Shown here piece by piece: positions 43,089 through 54,604 of a stretch of 64,000 bases of DNA. The position numbers and the translations under genes were made by a program. Source of the DNA: Topomyia yanbarensis (Eukaryota > Arthropoda > Insecta > Diptera > Culicidae); the NCBI RefSeq assembly GCF_030247195.1, contig NC_080671.1, positions 29,939,543 to 30,003,542 on the forward strand, given 5' to 3'. The first letter of the stretch is position 1; each line of letters starts with the position of its first letter. Under the pieces are notes generated by a model, which saw only the letters and a program-made list of their open reading frames with translations, was not told where the DNA came from and searched no databases.

Positions 43089-43264
43089 TTTTTTATTTGA
43101 TCAGAGCAATGATTAATCTTCCTTAAAGTGAATTACGAAAGTGAAAAGAAGTGATCGCACTAAAACCTAAAACCTTGTTGCCAATGACATCCTCTCGGCA
43201 TAACCTTATGGTATTACGTCTTGATTTTGCCTTTTGAATGACCGGAGTCCTTACATTTTTTCAG

Positions 43265-43345
43265 CTAACTTGCGATTGCCAGCAGAACTGTAAAGCCATG
43301 TCAAGTGATCCTCGAATTTTTCGCAAAATCACCGATCTTCATGAG
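43265..43345 (+). other. Putative exon, copy 1 (acceptor and donor present)
   Basis: An 81-nt open segment is bounded by ttttttcag and GAG|gtatgt. Its end (KAMSSDPRIFRKITDLHE) is nearly identical to the minus-strand copy at 45778-45820. I do not recognise the protein. The first ten residues (LTCDCQQNC) lie outside the inverted repeat and differ from the other copy. Confidence 0.45.
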
Positions 43346-43830
43346 GTATGTTTTATTGTATAGGGATTATGGTGAATAGCTTTTGGTATAAATATTTCGT
43401 TAAAATTCCTTTTTTTCTTTAAGATATTAACCCTTAAACTTTATTGCATGATAAAATTGAAAATTTTATATCTCAAAAACTACTGAAGATAATTCAATGA
43501 ATTTTTGCACACTTGTAGTATGATATTTGCACTATCTTATAAAAATATTTTTATTTTATAATTGCGTGAATAACGGTACTTTGCATCTATTTAAAATTTT
43601 CAATTGTATTTTTTCTTATGTTCTTCACGCTAATTTTTTTCAAAACGTATGTTAAGTTATGCGGCAATCTTTCACCTTCAATAATCTGTATTGATAATTT
43701 TTCATTTTTGTTCCTATCGAGAGTTATGGAGGATTTTGTAACAGTGCGCTGTTTCAACGCACGGCCCACTTTGATGCAGCCCGCGAGAACGTTCATATTG
43801 GCAACGTCGCACGTAGCTACATCAGAAAGC
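43291..43830 (+). repeat. Inverted-repeat arm 1 (~0.53 kb)
   Basis: Closely matches the reverse complement of 45285-45820, including exon end, donor, intron-like AT-rich text and a block (gtgcgctgtttcaacgcac ... gcgagaacgt) that stays open in two frames in both copies. Divergence is low. Confidence 0.85.
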
Positions 43831-45284
43831 GCATCGTGTGGGAAGTGCGCATCGCATGACTAAAAGAAACCATATCTCTCGATTAGCGCAAAAGGGCAAA
43901 CTTTTCAATACGAATTATCGAAGGTGATTTTTTTCCGGATATTTTGAGATGCGTTAAATTTTTTTGACTGAAGAGCACAACAATAATTATAGTTGTTTCA
44001 TATATTTTTTATTATTATAATTTGACGCTACTAACAATTAACATCTTTAAAAACACTTTTGTTAGTCAAAATACATCTACGTTATATCCAAATTCTTTTT
44101 TAGTCTACAACATACTATATGAAAGTGGAAAATCTTATGCCAACAGCATTTTATTTCACGTTTTTATTTTCACCGAGTGATATTACCTTTAAACAACGAT
44201 GTGTCTTTTGAAAAAATTTACATAAAATCTGTTGTTCGATCGCATCGTTGTTGGGGTTGTTTATCAATATTGCTTCTGTTAATTCTGTTGATTGGTGGTT
44301 CTCCAAGTTCTGGTACGATATTATTTATTTTTGTCGAATTTCAATTAATCATCAACGATCTTTATTTCAAAATCATCGTTACAGTTTTCCGCATGTACCT
44401 GTTGAGTCATCGAATATTCCAGTTCCATTACTTTGGCAAACAATATAAGAAGAAAAATAAAACGTGTACATTTTCCTATATTTTAAACGCGTTATAGAGG
44501 AACCCATTGCTATAAACACGGGATGTAAATTTGAAAATTTAAGGAAAATTATGTTTTGTTCATGTCCATATTTATTTTCGTTGTATTTTTTGCGCCCATT
44601 ACGACATATGCTACACATGTGTTTATCACTCCACATGGATGCAATAAAAACAAGATACGACGAACATATTTATGATTTTTTTTTAACGGAATACATCATT
44701 CGTGTGATCGACCCATATTTAAAACATAAATCAATCGAATGTTTTTTTGAGCAAATATTGTATATCTTGAGATAATATAGCATTTCGTCGAGTTCTCTCT
44801 ATATGGGGGACTTGGGTGTTGTGCGATCGAAACAAAAACAAACGTCAAAACGTTTTCTCACTCGCACTGATGCAAATTAAATGAGCGCGTAATTTAACGC
44901 ACGACCAGATGACGCGTGGCTGAAAAGTCGCTATGTGGATTTAAGAAAAGATTCACAATATACCGTGCTACCTCTTAGACAGAACCAACTGAAAATAAAA
45001 CGTGGTGAAGTATGTCAATTTGCGAAAAATATGCCAACGCAGATTAAAACATGCCCACTGCTCAACTGTGCTCATCGACTGGCAACAACCGAGCGCACTT
45101 GTCCGAGGTATTGAGTGACAGTAAATTAAATAACTCTTGAACAATATAATAACGCTAAAGAGCATGCAAAGTTACTCAGAAAACATCACTTTCAATTATC
45201 CATAAAGAAAAGCTTGTCTTTTTGCTTTAATCGCAGAGATGCCAATTTTGAACATGAGATACGCTCCTCCAAAGCGATGCGCAT
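43831..45284. other. Unique spacer inside the inverted repeat
   Basis: About 1.45 kb, AT-rich. ORFs at 44177-44497 and 44464-44775 (+) are open but have no recognisable domain. If the whole were a transposon, this would be its core, but no transposase motif is visible. Confidence 0.35.
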
Positions 45285-45820
45285 TAGGACGTTGCGACGT
45301 GCGGCGTTGCCAATATGTACGTTCTCGCGGGTTGCATCGAAGTGGGCCGTGCGTTGAAACAGCGCACTGTTACAAAATCCTCTATAACTCTCGATAGGAA
45401 CAAAAATGAAAAATTATCAATACAGATTATTGAAGGTGAAAGATTTTCGCATAATTTGATATAAGTTTTGAAAATTTTTAGCGTGAAGAACATAAGAAAA
45501 AATACAATTGAAAATTTTAAATAGATGCAAAGTACCGTTATTCACGCAATTATAAAGTAAAGATATTTTTATAAGATAGTGCAAATATCATTCCATAAGT
45601 GTGCAAAAATTCATTGAATTATCTTCAGTAGTTTTTGAGATATAAAATTTTCAATTTTATCATGCAATAAAGTTTAAGGGTTAATATCTTAAAGAAAAAA
45701 AGGAATTTTAACGAAATATTTATACCACAAGCTAATCACCATAATCCCTATACAATAAATTATACCTCATGAAGATCGGTGATTTTGCGAAAAAATCGAG
45801 GATCACTTGACATGGCTTTA
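45285..45820 (-). repeat. Inverted-repeat arm 2 (~0.53 kb)
   Basis: Reverse-complement partner of 43291-43830. The homology starts at TAAAGCCATGTCAAGTGATC on both outer ends and stops near tacgttctcgcggg / cgcattagg on the inner side. Confidence 0.85.
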
Positions 45821-45960
45821 CTCAGTTGAAATGCCCGTAGTTTCGTTGTTTCATTGGTACCTTTTCGCCCCAGTCGCTTTGTAATTTCCACAGTTCGCAA
45901 ATAAGAATTTTGGAGATCAATGCAGTAAGAACTTTCTGCCAACACTGCATGTAATTGCTG
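45778..45960 (-). other. Putative exon, copy 2, longer
   Basis: On the minus strand an open segment reads SYLRTVEITKRLGRKGTNET ... FQLSKAMSSDPRFFRKITDLHE and ends at GAG|gtataat, a donor-like site at the same place as copy 1. About 60 residues, basic and soluble. Not recognised. The portion upstream of KAMSS is unique to this copy. Confidence 0.4.
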
Positions 45961-46306
45961 TTTTTCTGTCCTCTAAAATTGTTGTTTTTATCATTGTTAA
46001 TATTGGCTTTGGAATTCTGTAAAGTTGTTCAGACTCGCTACTCAATCACTGAGCTACTGAAACAGCGATACTACCACCACATCGTTACTCCGCAACCCCG
46101 CCACCTACGTTTCCTTTTGCAGTATATAAAACTAATCATCATCATCCTGAAAACAAACTCACATCTGCGTATACAACCATATAACGGTTGTTCAATAAAA
46201 ATGAGAATGATTTCAATACCTTTCGTAATTTTTTCTCTCCGTGAGAATTGCTCACTGGACTACCTAAAAATGGGTGGCATATTTCTTTTCACTCGGGTGC
46301 TGTCAG

Positions 46307-47535
46307 TTCGAAACAGCAAGCACTCCGCGAGCGTGTTGTACGGTTTTACGAAACGCATGGTCATCGTGGAAAAAAGCTTACGGTAGACCACTTTCGAGAC
46401 GAAAACGTGCCCGTGAGTACAGTTTACCAGATCCCAGGATATCTGAGCGTGGGGCGGAAGCGTTGAAAAAGTTATTCGGCAACAGGGACGGAACGAGTTT
46501 GCGTGACGCCGGCAGAAAATATCATTGCCTTTATTCACCGAACCCTCAGGATGGAAGACATCATCTGTCGAAAGAAGACTTAGTCCCCCGAGTACACGGA
46601 CGAGCAAATAGTGAGAGTGAAATCGCAGTGCCGGTAGATGACGAAGAACAACCGCGGGACGTCGTTCGTGCTGGATGACGAAAGTTACTTTCCGCTCTCG
46701 AAGACCCACATTCCAGGAAATGACGGCTACTATTCCTTCGACAAGTCGGCCACACCCCCGAAGTAAAATATAAGTGATGGCGCTTACCGGGACCCTACGT
46801 TGTGTTGATTTAAATTCTTGATAGAATCCGTCCGGGACACTAAGGCAGGAAGTAGAGTTTATTAATTTTAATTTGACTAAGCTTGAACGTGAACTTTTAT
46901 TTTCCTTCCACACAGCATGCAGGTTTGATCTAGACTGTCTGATGATCCCGACCGATCGATGCACGAAGGCGATGATCGCAAACAGGGTTGCCAGAAAGGC
47001 TATAGAAACTGGCATAACTTTACGGCCGTTAGCACCATTAGCATTTGAGACGCAATGCTGCGTATTACGGTTGCCAACATTTCAGTACGGTACAACAATA
47101 AGTTTAAGCATAAATTTTAAAAAATAAAGTTATGCTGTACATCGCCATATCCGACAGAGGGATTTCAAACTCGTGGTTCAAGCCGAGTGGTCTGACCATC
47201 AATCAACAAGTGTACCAGAAAGAATGTCTTAAGAAAATTCTTCTGCCGTTTTTAAAAGAGCATCATGCGGGTGGGAAGTACGTCTTCTGGTCGGACAAGG
47301 CGTCTTCCCATTACGCCAAGAAAACACTGGAGTATCTTGAGCAGAAAAATATACCGTATGTGCCGAGAGAAAGGAACCTGACAAAAATAATTGGCGGGCC
47401 AAGGATACGAAACAGTTGACCACCAGGATCCGGAATTGTATCCGGAAGGTCGACGTCAGTGCCATCCAGCGCTCTTGTGAGAGCATCGCGACTAGGTTGC
47501 GTCGCACGGCTGACCCGGGCCCCTTCTCCAATATT
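46307..47535 (+). pseudogene. DD37E mariner transposase, copy B (broken)
   Basis: KQQALRERVVRFYETHGHRG begins the gene, but compared with copy A about 17 nt including the start codon are missing. Frameshifts separate the helix-turn-helix from the rest. A 323-bp LTR splits it at 46774. The second half starts near 47130 (LYIAISDRGIS) and has VFWSDKASSHYAKK, the second catalytic Asp. A deletion of about 60 nt just after RNLTK removes the third catalytic residue. It ends TADPGPFSNIYV. Inactive. Confidence 0.85.
46775..47097 (-). mobile_element. 323-bp solo LTR (BEL-like)
   Basis: Flanked by the 5-bp duplication ATAAG (46770-46774; 47098-47102). The insert is TG...CA on both strands. On the minus strand it starts TGTTGTACCGTACTG and contains ATCAGACAGTC-like initiator text and AATAAA sites. 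It disrupts the transposase of mariner copy B precisely. No internal retroelement region remains, so it is a solo LTR. The family is not the same as anything visible beside the BEL/Pao body at 34.7-39.5 kb. Confidence 0.82.
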
Positions 47536-47579
47536 TATGTTATTAATAAAAAATATTGAATCCCCAATTTTTTTTAAAT

Positions 47580-48085
47580 TTACTAAAAGCTGTTTCGCAA
47601 CATAATTAATAACATTCAGCAGAAAAAAATATCATCACCGCCGCACTGTTCTATTTCTACCATCCAAAAGAGCCATCAACCATAAACATCTACATACATC
47701 ATTTGCCGTCCACTTTCCTGATCTCCGCGTGCCAGAACGGGAAATGTGAGATATTGTTTTGATTAGCTCTTACTTGCACTCCTTCGATTTTGCACCTACG
47801 TGAATTTCGTACCCAAAAAACATACCTGCCATCATCTTGTCGAGTGTGAGTGGTGCGGACAAATTTCAAAACGTTGATCGACGCTGTACCAAAAGGTTCT
47901 TGGACCGCGGCAATTTTGCTCTCATTCTTTTAGTGGAGCTAAAGTCTAAATATGGAAGTATTCTTCACTCTCAAGGGAGACACTTCTCGATGAGCGGAGA
48001 TATCAACACTCCCGAAGATATATAGAGATAACAGAACGATTACGCCCTTGAAGAGATATTGTCATTCAAATACTGCTTAAACAGC
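47580..48085. other. Unassigned sequence
   Basis: No gene recognised. Confidence 0.35.
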
Positions 48086-48580
48086 TCATAGCTTTTTAGC
48101 ACACTGGATTAGGGACAATATCATATCCTGGAGCTCATCTATGTATGGAGAACCAAAAATTCGGATACGCAATAGCATTACTGCAAGGCAGTCACATATC
48201 AAATAATATGAAATTCCGCATTCGTATTCACAAAGATCACACAAATAATACTCAGCATACTGAATGGTAGCCATATGATAGTTGAGTTTGCAATTTCCAG
48301 AGTACTGCAATTGTTGTCTGGAAAAATGCAGCAAATTCTTTGACATTTTTGGACTAACATCCGGCAGAAACTTTCGGTTCGAATGCAAGTTTGTAAGCTA
48401 CGCCAATGGTTGGCATGTTCGGATGCAGCCCAAGAACAAATCGTGTGCTTTATCTAACTTATCAAAAGTGGTAGAACTGGTTCTGGACCAACGAAGTCAG
48501 TCGCAGCGCCAGCTCTAGCCAATTCGTCCGCCCATTCATTTCCAGTAATTTCGGAATAACCAGGTACCCATAGAAGGTAG
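48086..48580 (-). pseudogene. LINE ORF2: RNase H end and C-terminal zinc-like region
   Basis: WVPGYSEITGNEWADELARA is the last RNase H motif. It is followed, after stops, by NCKLNYHMATIQ and CDLCEYECGISYYLICDC, the C-terminal cysteine motif of RNase H-bearing LINEs. It is directly joined upstream to RT thumb text (KDLGVIL), so most of RNase H is deleted. Confidence 0.75.
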
Positions 48581-49110
48581 AGTATAACACCAAGGTCCTT
48601 AATTGATGAAACTCGTTCTACTGGAGCAGCCCTCACCCCTTACTCAAACGTAATTGGCGAGAGAATTCGTGCGAATGTGATTATGTTGCATTTCTGAATG
48701 TTTATAGTCATTCCGTTTCTATCACACCAACTCATGATCCTATCTATGTCCATCTGAAGACCACAACAATCTACCAGAGTTGTTATGATGCGATAAATTT
48801 TCAGATCATCTGCGCACATCACCTTACACGATGTCAATTCGCTGCAAATGTCATTCACAAAGAGCACGAAGAGAAGAGGTCCAAGGTGATTCCCTTGAGG
48901 TACGCCCGATGTGATGTCGAAAGGGTCTGAAACTACACTTCCAAGTCTCACAGATGCACAGTGGTTTTTAAGGTACGAGGAGATCCAATTGGTCAACCAG
49001 TCCGGAACAATTTCGATCTCGAAGCTGCCGAATGAAATCCTGCCTTACTGTCAGAGCAAAACTAAATTCTTTTGCGATATTTATTTACAGATTTATTCGA
49101 ATTAACCTGT
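48581..49110 (-). pseudogene. LINE reverse transcriptase fragment (GVPQG / ADDLK type)
   Basis: Reads WISSYLKNHCASVRLGSVVS, ITSGVPQGNHLGPLLFVLF, VMCADDLKIYR (active site with A-D-D), then WCDRNGMTINIQKC and SSIKDLGVIL with one stop. It resembles the ADDLK-type RT at 54.9-55.15 kb. It differs from the RT at 49.5-50.2 kb, so two LINE families are mixed here. Confidence 0.8.
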
Positions 49111-49500
49111 TGAAGTGCCGATTATACGCCACACAGAAACGCGAATATTTCTGCATGGAATACGATATAGTATCTACCAAGCGAATGATGCTGGTCTACT
49201 CTCACTTCACGGCAAATCTCGCTAGCAGAACTTCTCATATTGAAAGTTTTAAAAGGAAAACTGCAGGTGAGTGTAGGGTCACTGAGAGCAAGTATACATT
49301 CATCCCAAGTAACCATTTGGGGCCACAGTCTTCTTTCACGATCTATTGGGCTACTGTTCAGGAATGCCAGGTCATATTTCTTGAAATCTGTGCGCAGCAA
49401 ATTTAAAAATCTGTGCAAATCTCTGTTAAGGAAAACGTACAAATTTGTATCAAAACAAGAAGTGGCGACCTTTTTTTAGTTTTTGCTCGAGGCAAAAATT
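49111..49500 (-). other. Unassigned segment between two LINE fragments
   Basis: Open on the minus strand for 106 codons (LNLLRTDFKKYDLAFLNSSP) but without a domain I can name. Likely LINE-derived. Confidence 0.3.
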
Positions 49501-50230
49501 TAACAAATGGTCGAAAATTGACAAATCTGTGTAGTCTGTGTAAGCCATTGATGTTTAGTTTGGATTAACTGTAAGTTCAACATGCAGATACCATTGCTCA
49601 ACAAAACATACGGTTTGCTGCGTCTAATCAAAAAGGGTGTTAGACTAATTATTATAGAATAATCGCCAAATGTCGGAAACCCAGGCTCATTAAGCTTCCC
49701 CAACAAGCCATCGTCGACAAAGTTCCAAAGAAGTGGTGACAGCACTCCACCTTGAGGACATCCGCAGACACTCAGTTTCCTTATCTCTACTTGTCTTAAC
49801 GATTAGTTGTCGGTTGCTAAGCATTGCGTGTATCCAGTTCGTGATATATGAAGGTGACTCCGTACTGCTTCCAAAATGAATTCGCAACACACGTTGTCAC
49901 AAGTACCTGCAATATCAAGAAAAACTCCTAAACTTGATTGCTTTTGCGAAAAAGCTTTTTCTATGTTGTAGACTACATTGTGTAACAGGGTGATAGTAGA
50001 CTTCCATCGCTGATATGCATGTTGCATTGCATGCAGCGGGTGCTCGCCCAAGCTAACATCCCGAATGTAGTGATCGATTAAACGTTCCACTGATTTTAGA
50101 AGGAAGGAGGTCAGACTGATCGGTCTAAAGCTCATTACCTTCTTATAAGTAACGTCATAAGTAACGTAGTAAAATTCATTCCCAAAGGTGGTCACCTTTG
50201 GGAATGAATTTTACAGTTATTTTCTGCCAC
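49500..50230 (-). pseudogene. LOA/R1-group LINE reverse transcriptase (broken)
   Basis: Minus strand: MSFRPISLTSFLLKSVERLI, HPLHAMQHAYQRWKST, LGVFLDIAGTCDN (motif A), then in another frame LSPLLWNFVDDGLLGKLNEPGFPTFG (motif B tail). The YADD catalytic pair that should follow TFG is gone. The FRPISLTSFLLK...LIDHYIRD signature is typical of the LOA/R1 group. Stops and frameshifts make it inactive. Confidence 0.75.
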
Positions 50231-50359
50231 GCTGATGGAATATATCCTGTTGCAAGACTACAATTAAAAACTCTTTTAGGCCTAATAGTGCTTCATTGTT
50301 CATATTCTCTTTGAAGTAGAACTGAAATGATTCCATCTTTCCCGGAGACTTATACGGAC

Positions 50360-51111
50360 TTATACAAAATTTTCAATCGTCCATTTGATCAAATCGGTTG
50401 TCACAATTTTACGAGCAAATTTCCAAGAATCAGAACTGTATGAAAAGAACTCAGGGGCAGTCATCAGTGATGGCTCCGTACACCCTGGACAATGTGTGTT
50501 AAAAAGACAGTTGAGTACTACATCTTCGTCAGGCCGGTAGTCATCATTCGCAGTTCTAATCGAACTGACATGACAGTCTTTAGATTTCGAAAGTACCTTA
50601 TTTAATCTACTAGTCCCGTTGAAACCTGAGACATTTGTACAGACTTTTCCAATCACTTCGCTTAGATGATCGAAGGGTATTTCTGTATGCTTTTCCAAGC
50701 TCTTCTACAGAACTTTTTGAGTCGAACAAGTTCGGTATTCCACCGAGGTGTTCCTCTAGAAGCACGCATAGCTAGAATCGAGCAAGCCTCTTGGTATGCT
50801 GCTACTGTAAGTGAGCTTATTTTATCCACGAAAATACCTATGAAACCTAGTCGCCAAGCCATCATCGTAGAGATCCCAGTTCGTAGATTTGTTATTGCGA
50901 TATTTGACGATATCTAGCGAGACGTTTAAATGATTAAAGACAGCTCAAGCTCGTTGCGTACGAGCCAGTTTGCCAACTCATGCGTAATACTGTCAGAGCA
51001 GAGAGTTTCATCAAGCACCGCTTCTCTGTCAGATCGTGTTGGGCGATTTTCTACATTAAATATGTGCAGATTTGAATCACTTAAGTATTCCATGAATTCG
51101 GTGCCTCTCAA
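50360..51111 (-). pseudogene. LOA/R1-group LINE: endonuclease end and endonuclease-RT linker
   Basis: RGTEFMEYLSDSNLHIFNVE and RPTRSDREAVLDETLCSDSI are the C-terminal half of an APE endonuclease. RGTPRWNTELVRLKKFCRRAW begins the linker, and a disrupted stretch with DEDVVLNCLFNTHCPG continues toward RT. Several frame changes. Confidence 0.75.
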
Positions 51112-51161
51112 ATTGTTATCTGTGCTGCTACAACATATGTGGTTGCTATTTGCATCACTGC

Positions 51162-51452
51162 TTAATATGTGGGGATACCCATTTCTGCCACGTATGATAC
51201 AACGCTTTTGAAATCATCAGAAGGTGAAGGTTCAGTATGCAACAAATATGCCAAACAATAGACGAATTTCCTGTTTATGTTGTCAACAATCAAATTTACA
51301 GCACAAATATCGCGAGTTATGAGATCGGATATAATATATGCGTCAATAGCGCTATTCGCAAGTATACATGCATGAGGCATTTCACGTGGATTTGTCATGC
51401 CATTTTTGTTGAAAGCTACGAAGACGGGATTAAGTAATTTTCCAACATACAT
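51162..51452 (-). pseudogene. LOA/R1-group LINE: endonuclease N-terminal part
   Basis: AIDAYIISDLITRDICAV, FVYCLAYLLHTEPSPSDDFK and VSYVAEMGIPTY fit the central part of the endonuclease. Metal-binding residues cannot be checked across the breaks. Confidence 0.65.
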
Positions 51453-51562
51453 TCTGGAAATACGGTTCTTGAAACAAAGCTATGGAAGCTTTCCCTTCCT
51501 GCACAAGGCGAGATAGATTCATAGTTGCTGTACGTTTATGCTGAAGATTAATTTGTGCTACT

Positions 51563-51960
51563 CTAACCATATTCGATTACAGCACTACACATTTCATCAT
51601 CAGCACTTGTTGTACAGCAACTAGAAGATACCAAACACGTTGGCTTATAATCGCCTATAGCGAACCCCGAAATGGGTATTAGGGATATGACCATCATTTG
51701 AATCCTACCATTTGCGAAGAAACAAACGTCCACTGTGTCAGAGATTCGCGTAACACAGCAAGGATAAAACCCACGACATTTTAGTCCTGTCAGCCATTCA
51801 ATCCTTGGCACGGAGAAACACCTTGACTTGAGGACTCCTGTTTTCAGTCGCTTCTTACGACATGGGAAGAGGAACCCAGTGGATCAATTCTTGGTTGAGA
51901 TACTTTAACCCGCCGGATGCCACACGGCATCTAGGCGGGAGGTTTTGTCCGGAGAAAGAT
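51563..51960 (-). pseudogene. Upstream LINE-derived segment
   Basis: Minus ORF of 82 codons with SSSCCTTSADD and CRGFYPCCVTRIS; followed on the plus strand by a GC-rich inverted word (cccgccggatgccacacggc). It is continuous with the LINE relic by position. No named domain. Confidence 0.35.
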
Positions 51961-52309
51961 AATAGACTGTTATCAATCTTCTTGTTAAGCACAGCTCTCC
52001 AGGCTCATAATTTTAATTTATGCTGAATCCTGTTAGACTTTGCTAAAATTACTCTGAACCCTGAATACGCGATGGGCAATTGTCTTCGAACTGTGGTTTG
52101 AATTTATGGAAACCTTCCACCAATGGTTTTGAGATAATTGTGCAGAAACTAGACTAGGTCATTCAGTCGACGATTACAAAGATCTTCTGCTGGTAAACAT
52201 ACTAACTGCACAACAGGATTCAATGTTTCTGAGGGACTGGGAAGCTACGATAGAGACAGCTACACTCCCAGATTTGTTGAAATTCTTGCGACGCAGAAAT
52301 CGGGCTTTG

Positions 52310-52990
52310 AACTAACAGTTTTTCAAATTTATTACCAGAATGTTCGTGGACTTAGTACCAAGATTGCTCAAGTGTTTCTGTCTGCATCAGAATTGGACTA
52401 CAATCTCTATGTTTTTACGAAACCCTTGCATGATGACAATATTCAATCTCGACAGCTTTTTGGTTACTACTGTTTTGTTTTTCGGATGGACGCAGTAGTG
52501 GTGTACTAATAGCAGTGAAAAAAATGTATGGATCATTGTTTGTTTAACTTTCCACTGGATCAAATGTTAAATAGCTGTGCTTCTGAACCGCTATCGAATC
52601 TGTGGAGCTCTTAGTGGGAGCACTTTATATACCACCGGAAAAAGGCAAACCGCTTCATCTTGATGCGGTGTCTAACGTCGGCGGAATCAAAAACCTGTTC
52701 GGAGTTTTGTTAATTCAAAACGCAACGAGAATTATCTAGCAAAATCGAAGCACCTAGATGACGTTTATGCGAAGTAATCAAGACTAGTCTTGCTCTCAAT
52801 TCCAAGGAATGTTAAAAAATTTTAGGCGTTTGACGTTTCTATAACGAAGCTTTGATCGGCGATTCAAAAGTTAAAGCAGTCCTATAATCCGGAACCAAAC
52901 GGTATTCCTGCATGTGACGGAATACTAATTGCTCCTCTACAAGACATTTTCATCAAATCTCTATATCTCAAACGATTCTGCTTCATCTTA
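52310..52990 (+). pseudogene. LINE endonuclease and RT start, plus strand (broken)
   Basis: FQIYYQNVRGLSTKIAQVFL and SELDYNLYVFTKPLHDD are the start of an APE endonuclease (QNVRGL, and TKPL where TETWL is usual). LYIPP-like text appears near 52625. The RT start (LKQSYNPEPNGIPACDGIL ... PLQDIFIKSLYL) ends at the TIR element. Opposite direction to the 48-52 kb relic. Confidence 0.7.
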
Positions 52991-52992
52991 TA

Positions 52993-54602
52993 CAGGGTGT
53001 TTGGTTCAAGGTTAAGAACCTCTCGGGGGGTGATAGACTGTCATATTTGGAGAAAAAAATTGTTCTACACATACCATCAAATCTCAACCGATACAGAGTT
53101 ATTGAACTTTTTGTGTAAAAAACTTATTTTAAAATGCCTCTAACTTTAAAAGCATACTTTGTATTTTAAATCTTTTAGTTCCATTCGAAAGGTGAGAAAA
53201 TTTCCTATTCAATGGTGTTTTCATATCTTTTAGTTAGTTAGTTTGAATTACATTTTAACTGTAAAGTAGTTAAAAGTTAGTGTTTTTGAGGAAATTTTTG
53301 CTAATTTTCTCGAAACAATGAAGTATGATTATAGCAATATCCAATATCCAAAAGTTGGGTTTTAGGACGATTCATAATTTGTTCTTGGACGACATATTCC
53401 TATCTCTTCTTATTTCTTTGTAATTTCATTACTATACTTTTCCTGTAACCGACTTGCAAGTGCTTAAAAGGCTCTAATCTGAAAAATATGCTTTATATCG
53501 TTATTTACAAGATTTTATTGGAAAGCTGAGAAAATGTCCTATCAGTGTATGTACAAATATCTTTTAGTTAAGTGTACTAAATGATTTTTTACTAACGAAA
53601 TAACTCAAAATTTGTGTTTTTTGGAGAGTTTTTTAATTATTCTCATTATTAATCAACAAAATTTATCGTTACTATTGTTCATTTGATGCCCGTTAATGTT
53701 CTCTATAACTTTTTATTTGACACTGTGTCTATATCTCTTTTCATTTTGCTGCTATTTAATAGTTAACACAGCATGACCTCGCCACAAATGTAGTGGGTTC
53801 GAAATCGTTATTTTTGCATATGAAACGATGTGATAAAAACGATTTTGCGTCGAAACCAAAAGAGATAATTGAAAGGTGTCAAAGAAAGAACTGTAGAACT
53901 TGCTGAGATGCATTATTTTCATGATAATAATGATGATGTTTATTATTTACTATTTTAAGAAAATTAACGAAAATGCTAATAATATCACTAACATTAAACT
54001 AATTTACTTCTAAAAAAATACTAAATTCACTTAACTGAAAGGTATTAATACATTTTTCGCTGTAAAATTTTCCTGGCTTTCGAATAAAAAGAAAAAAAGT
54101 ACAATAAGTGCAATACTTTTTCAATTAGAGCTGGTATTAGTGAAAATGAGATAAAAATATCCAAGTTGAATAACCCAAACTCATGAAAATAAGAAAAGGT
54201 AAGTGTATCATGTCAAAGAACGAATTATGCAGCTCTTCAAGACTAACTATCTGGATTATTAAAATGATGAGATTAACTATTAGGATTTTCACGAAATGAA
54301 CGAAAAATCGATTAAAATTGTTTAATTTTCATTAATTACTTTGAAAAGGCTACTTAAACTCATTAGCTGAAACATGTGAGGGCATCACTCAATGCGAAAT
54401 TTTCTCACCTTTTCAGTGGACCTAAAATATTTGAAATGCAAAGTATACTTTTTGAGTTATAGGTATTTTAAGACAAATAAGTTTTTTACACAATAACTCT
54501 GTAACGGTTGAGATTTGGTGCTAGGTGTAGAACAATTTTTTTCTCCAAATATGACAGTCTATCACCCCCCGAGAGGTTCTTAACCATGAACCAAACACCC
54601 TG
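52993..54602. mobile_element. 1610-bp TIR element, TA target, ~210-bp inverted ends
   Basis: 52993-53204 and 54396-54602 are inverted repeats starting CAGGGTGTTTGGTTCA. TA flanks both sides (52991-52992; 54603-54604). It interrupts a LINE RT, which resumes beyond it. Inside, blocks like tatcttttagtta and gagaaaat-tcctat recur about 330 bp further in, so the arms contain older internal duplication. No ORF of note; non-autonomous. Confidence 0.85.
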
Positions 54603-54604
54603 TA

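Larger units (their letters stand above)
46184..47575 (+). mobile_element. Tc1/mariner DD37E element, copy B, plus strand, lacking its right end
   Basis: The left end ACGGTTGTTCAATAAAAATG follows TA (46182-46183) and matches copy A. The right terminal repeat is not found; similarity to copy A fades near 47575. It is interrupted by a solo LTR at 46775-47097. Confidence 0.85.

Noticed and set aside
46260..47015. Minus ORF of 251 codons with a signal-peptide-like start
   Set aside because: Its first part is inside the solo LTR and the rest is antisense to mariner copy B transposase; not a gene.
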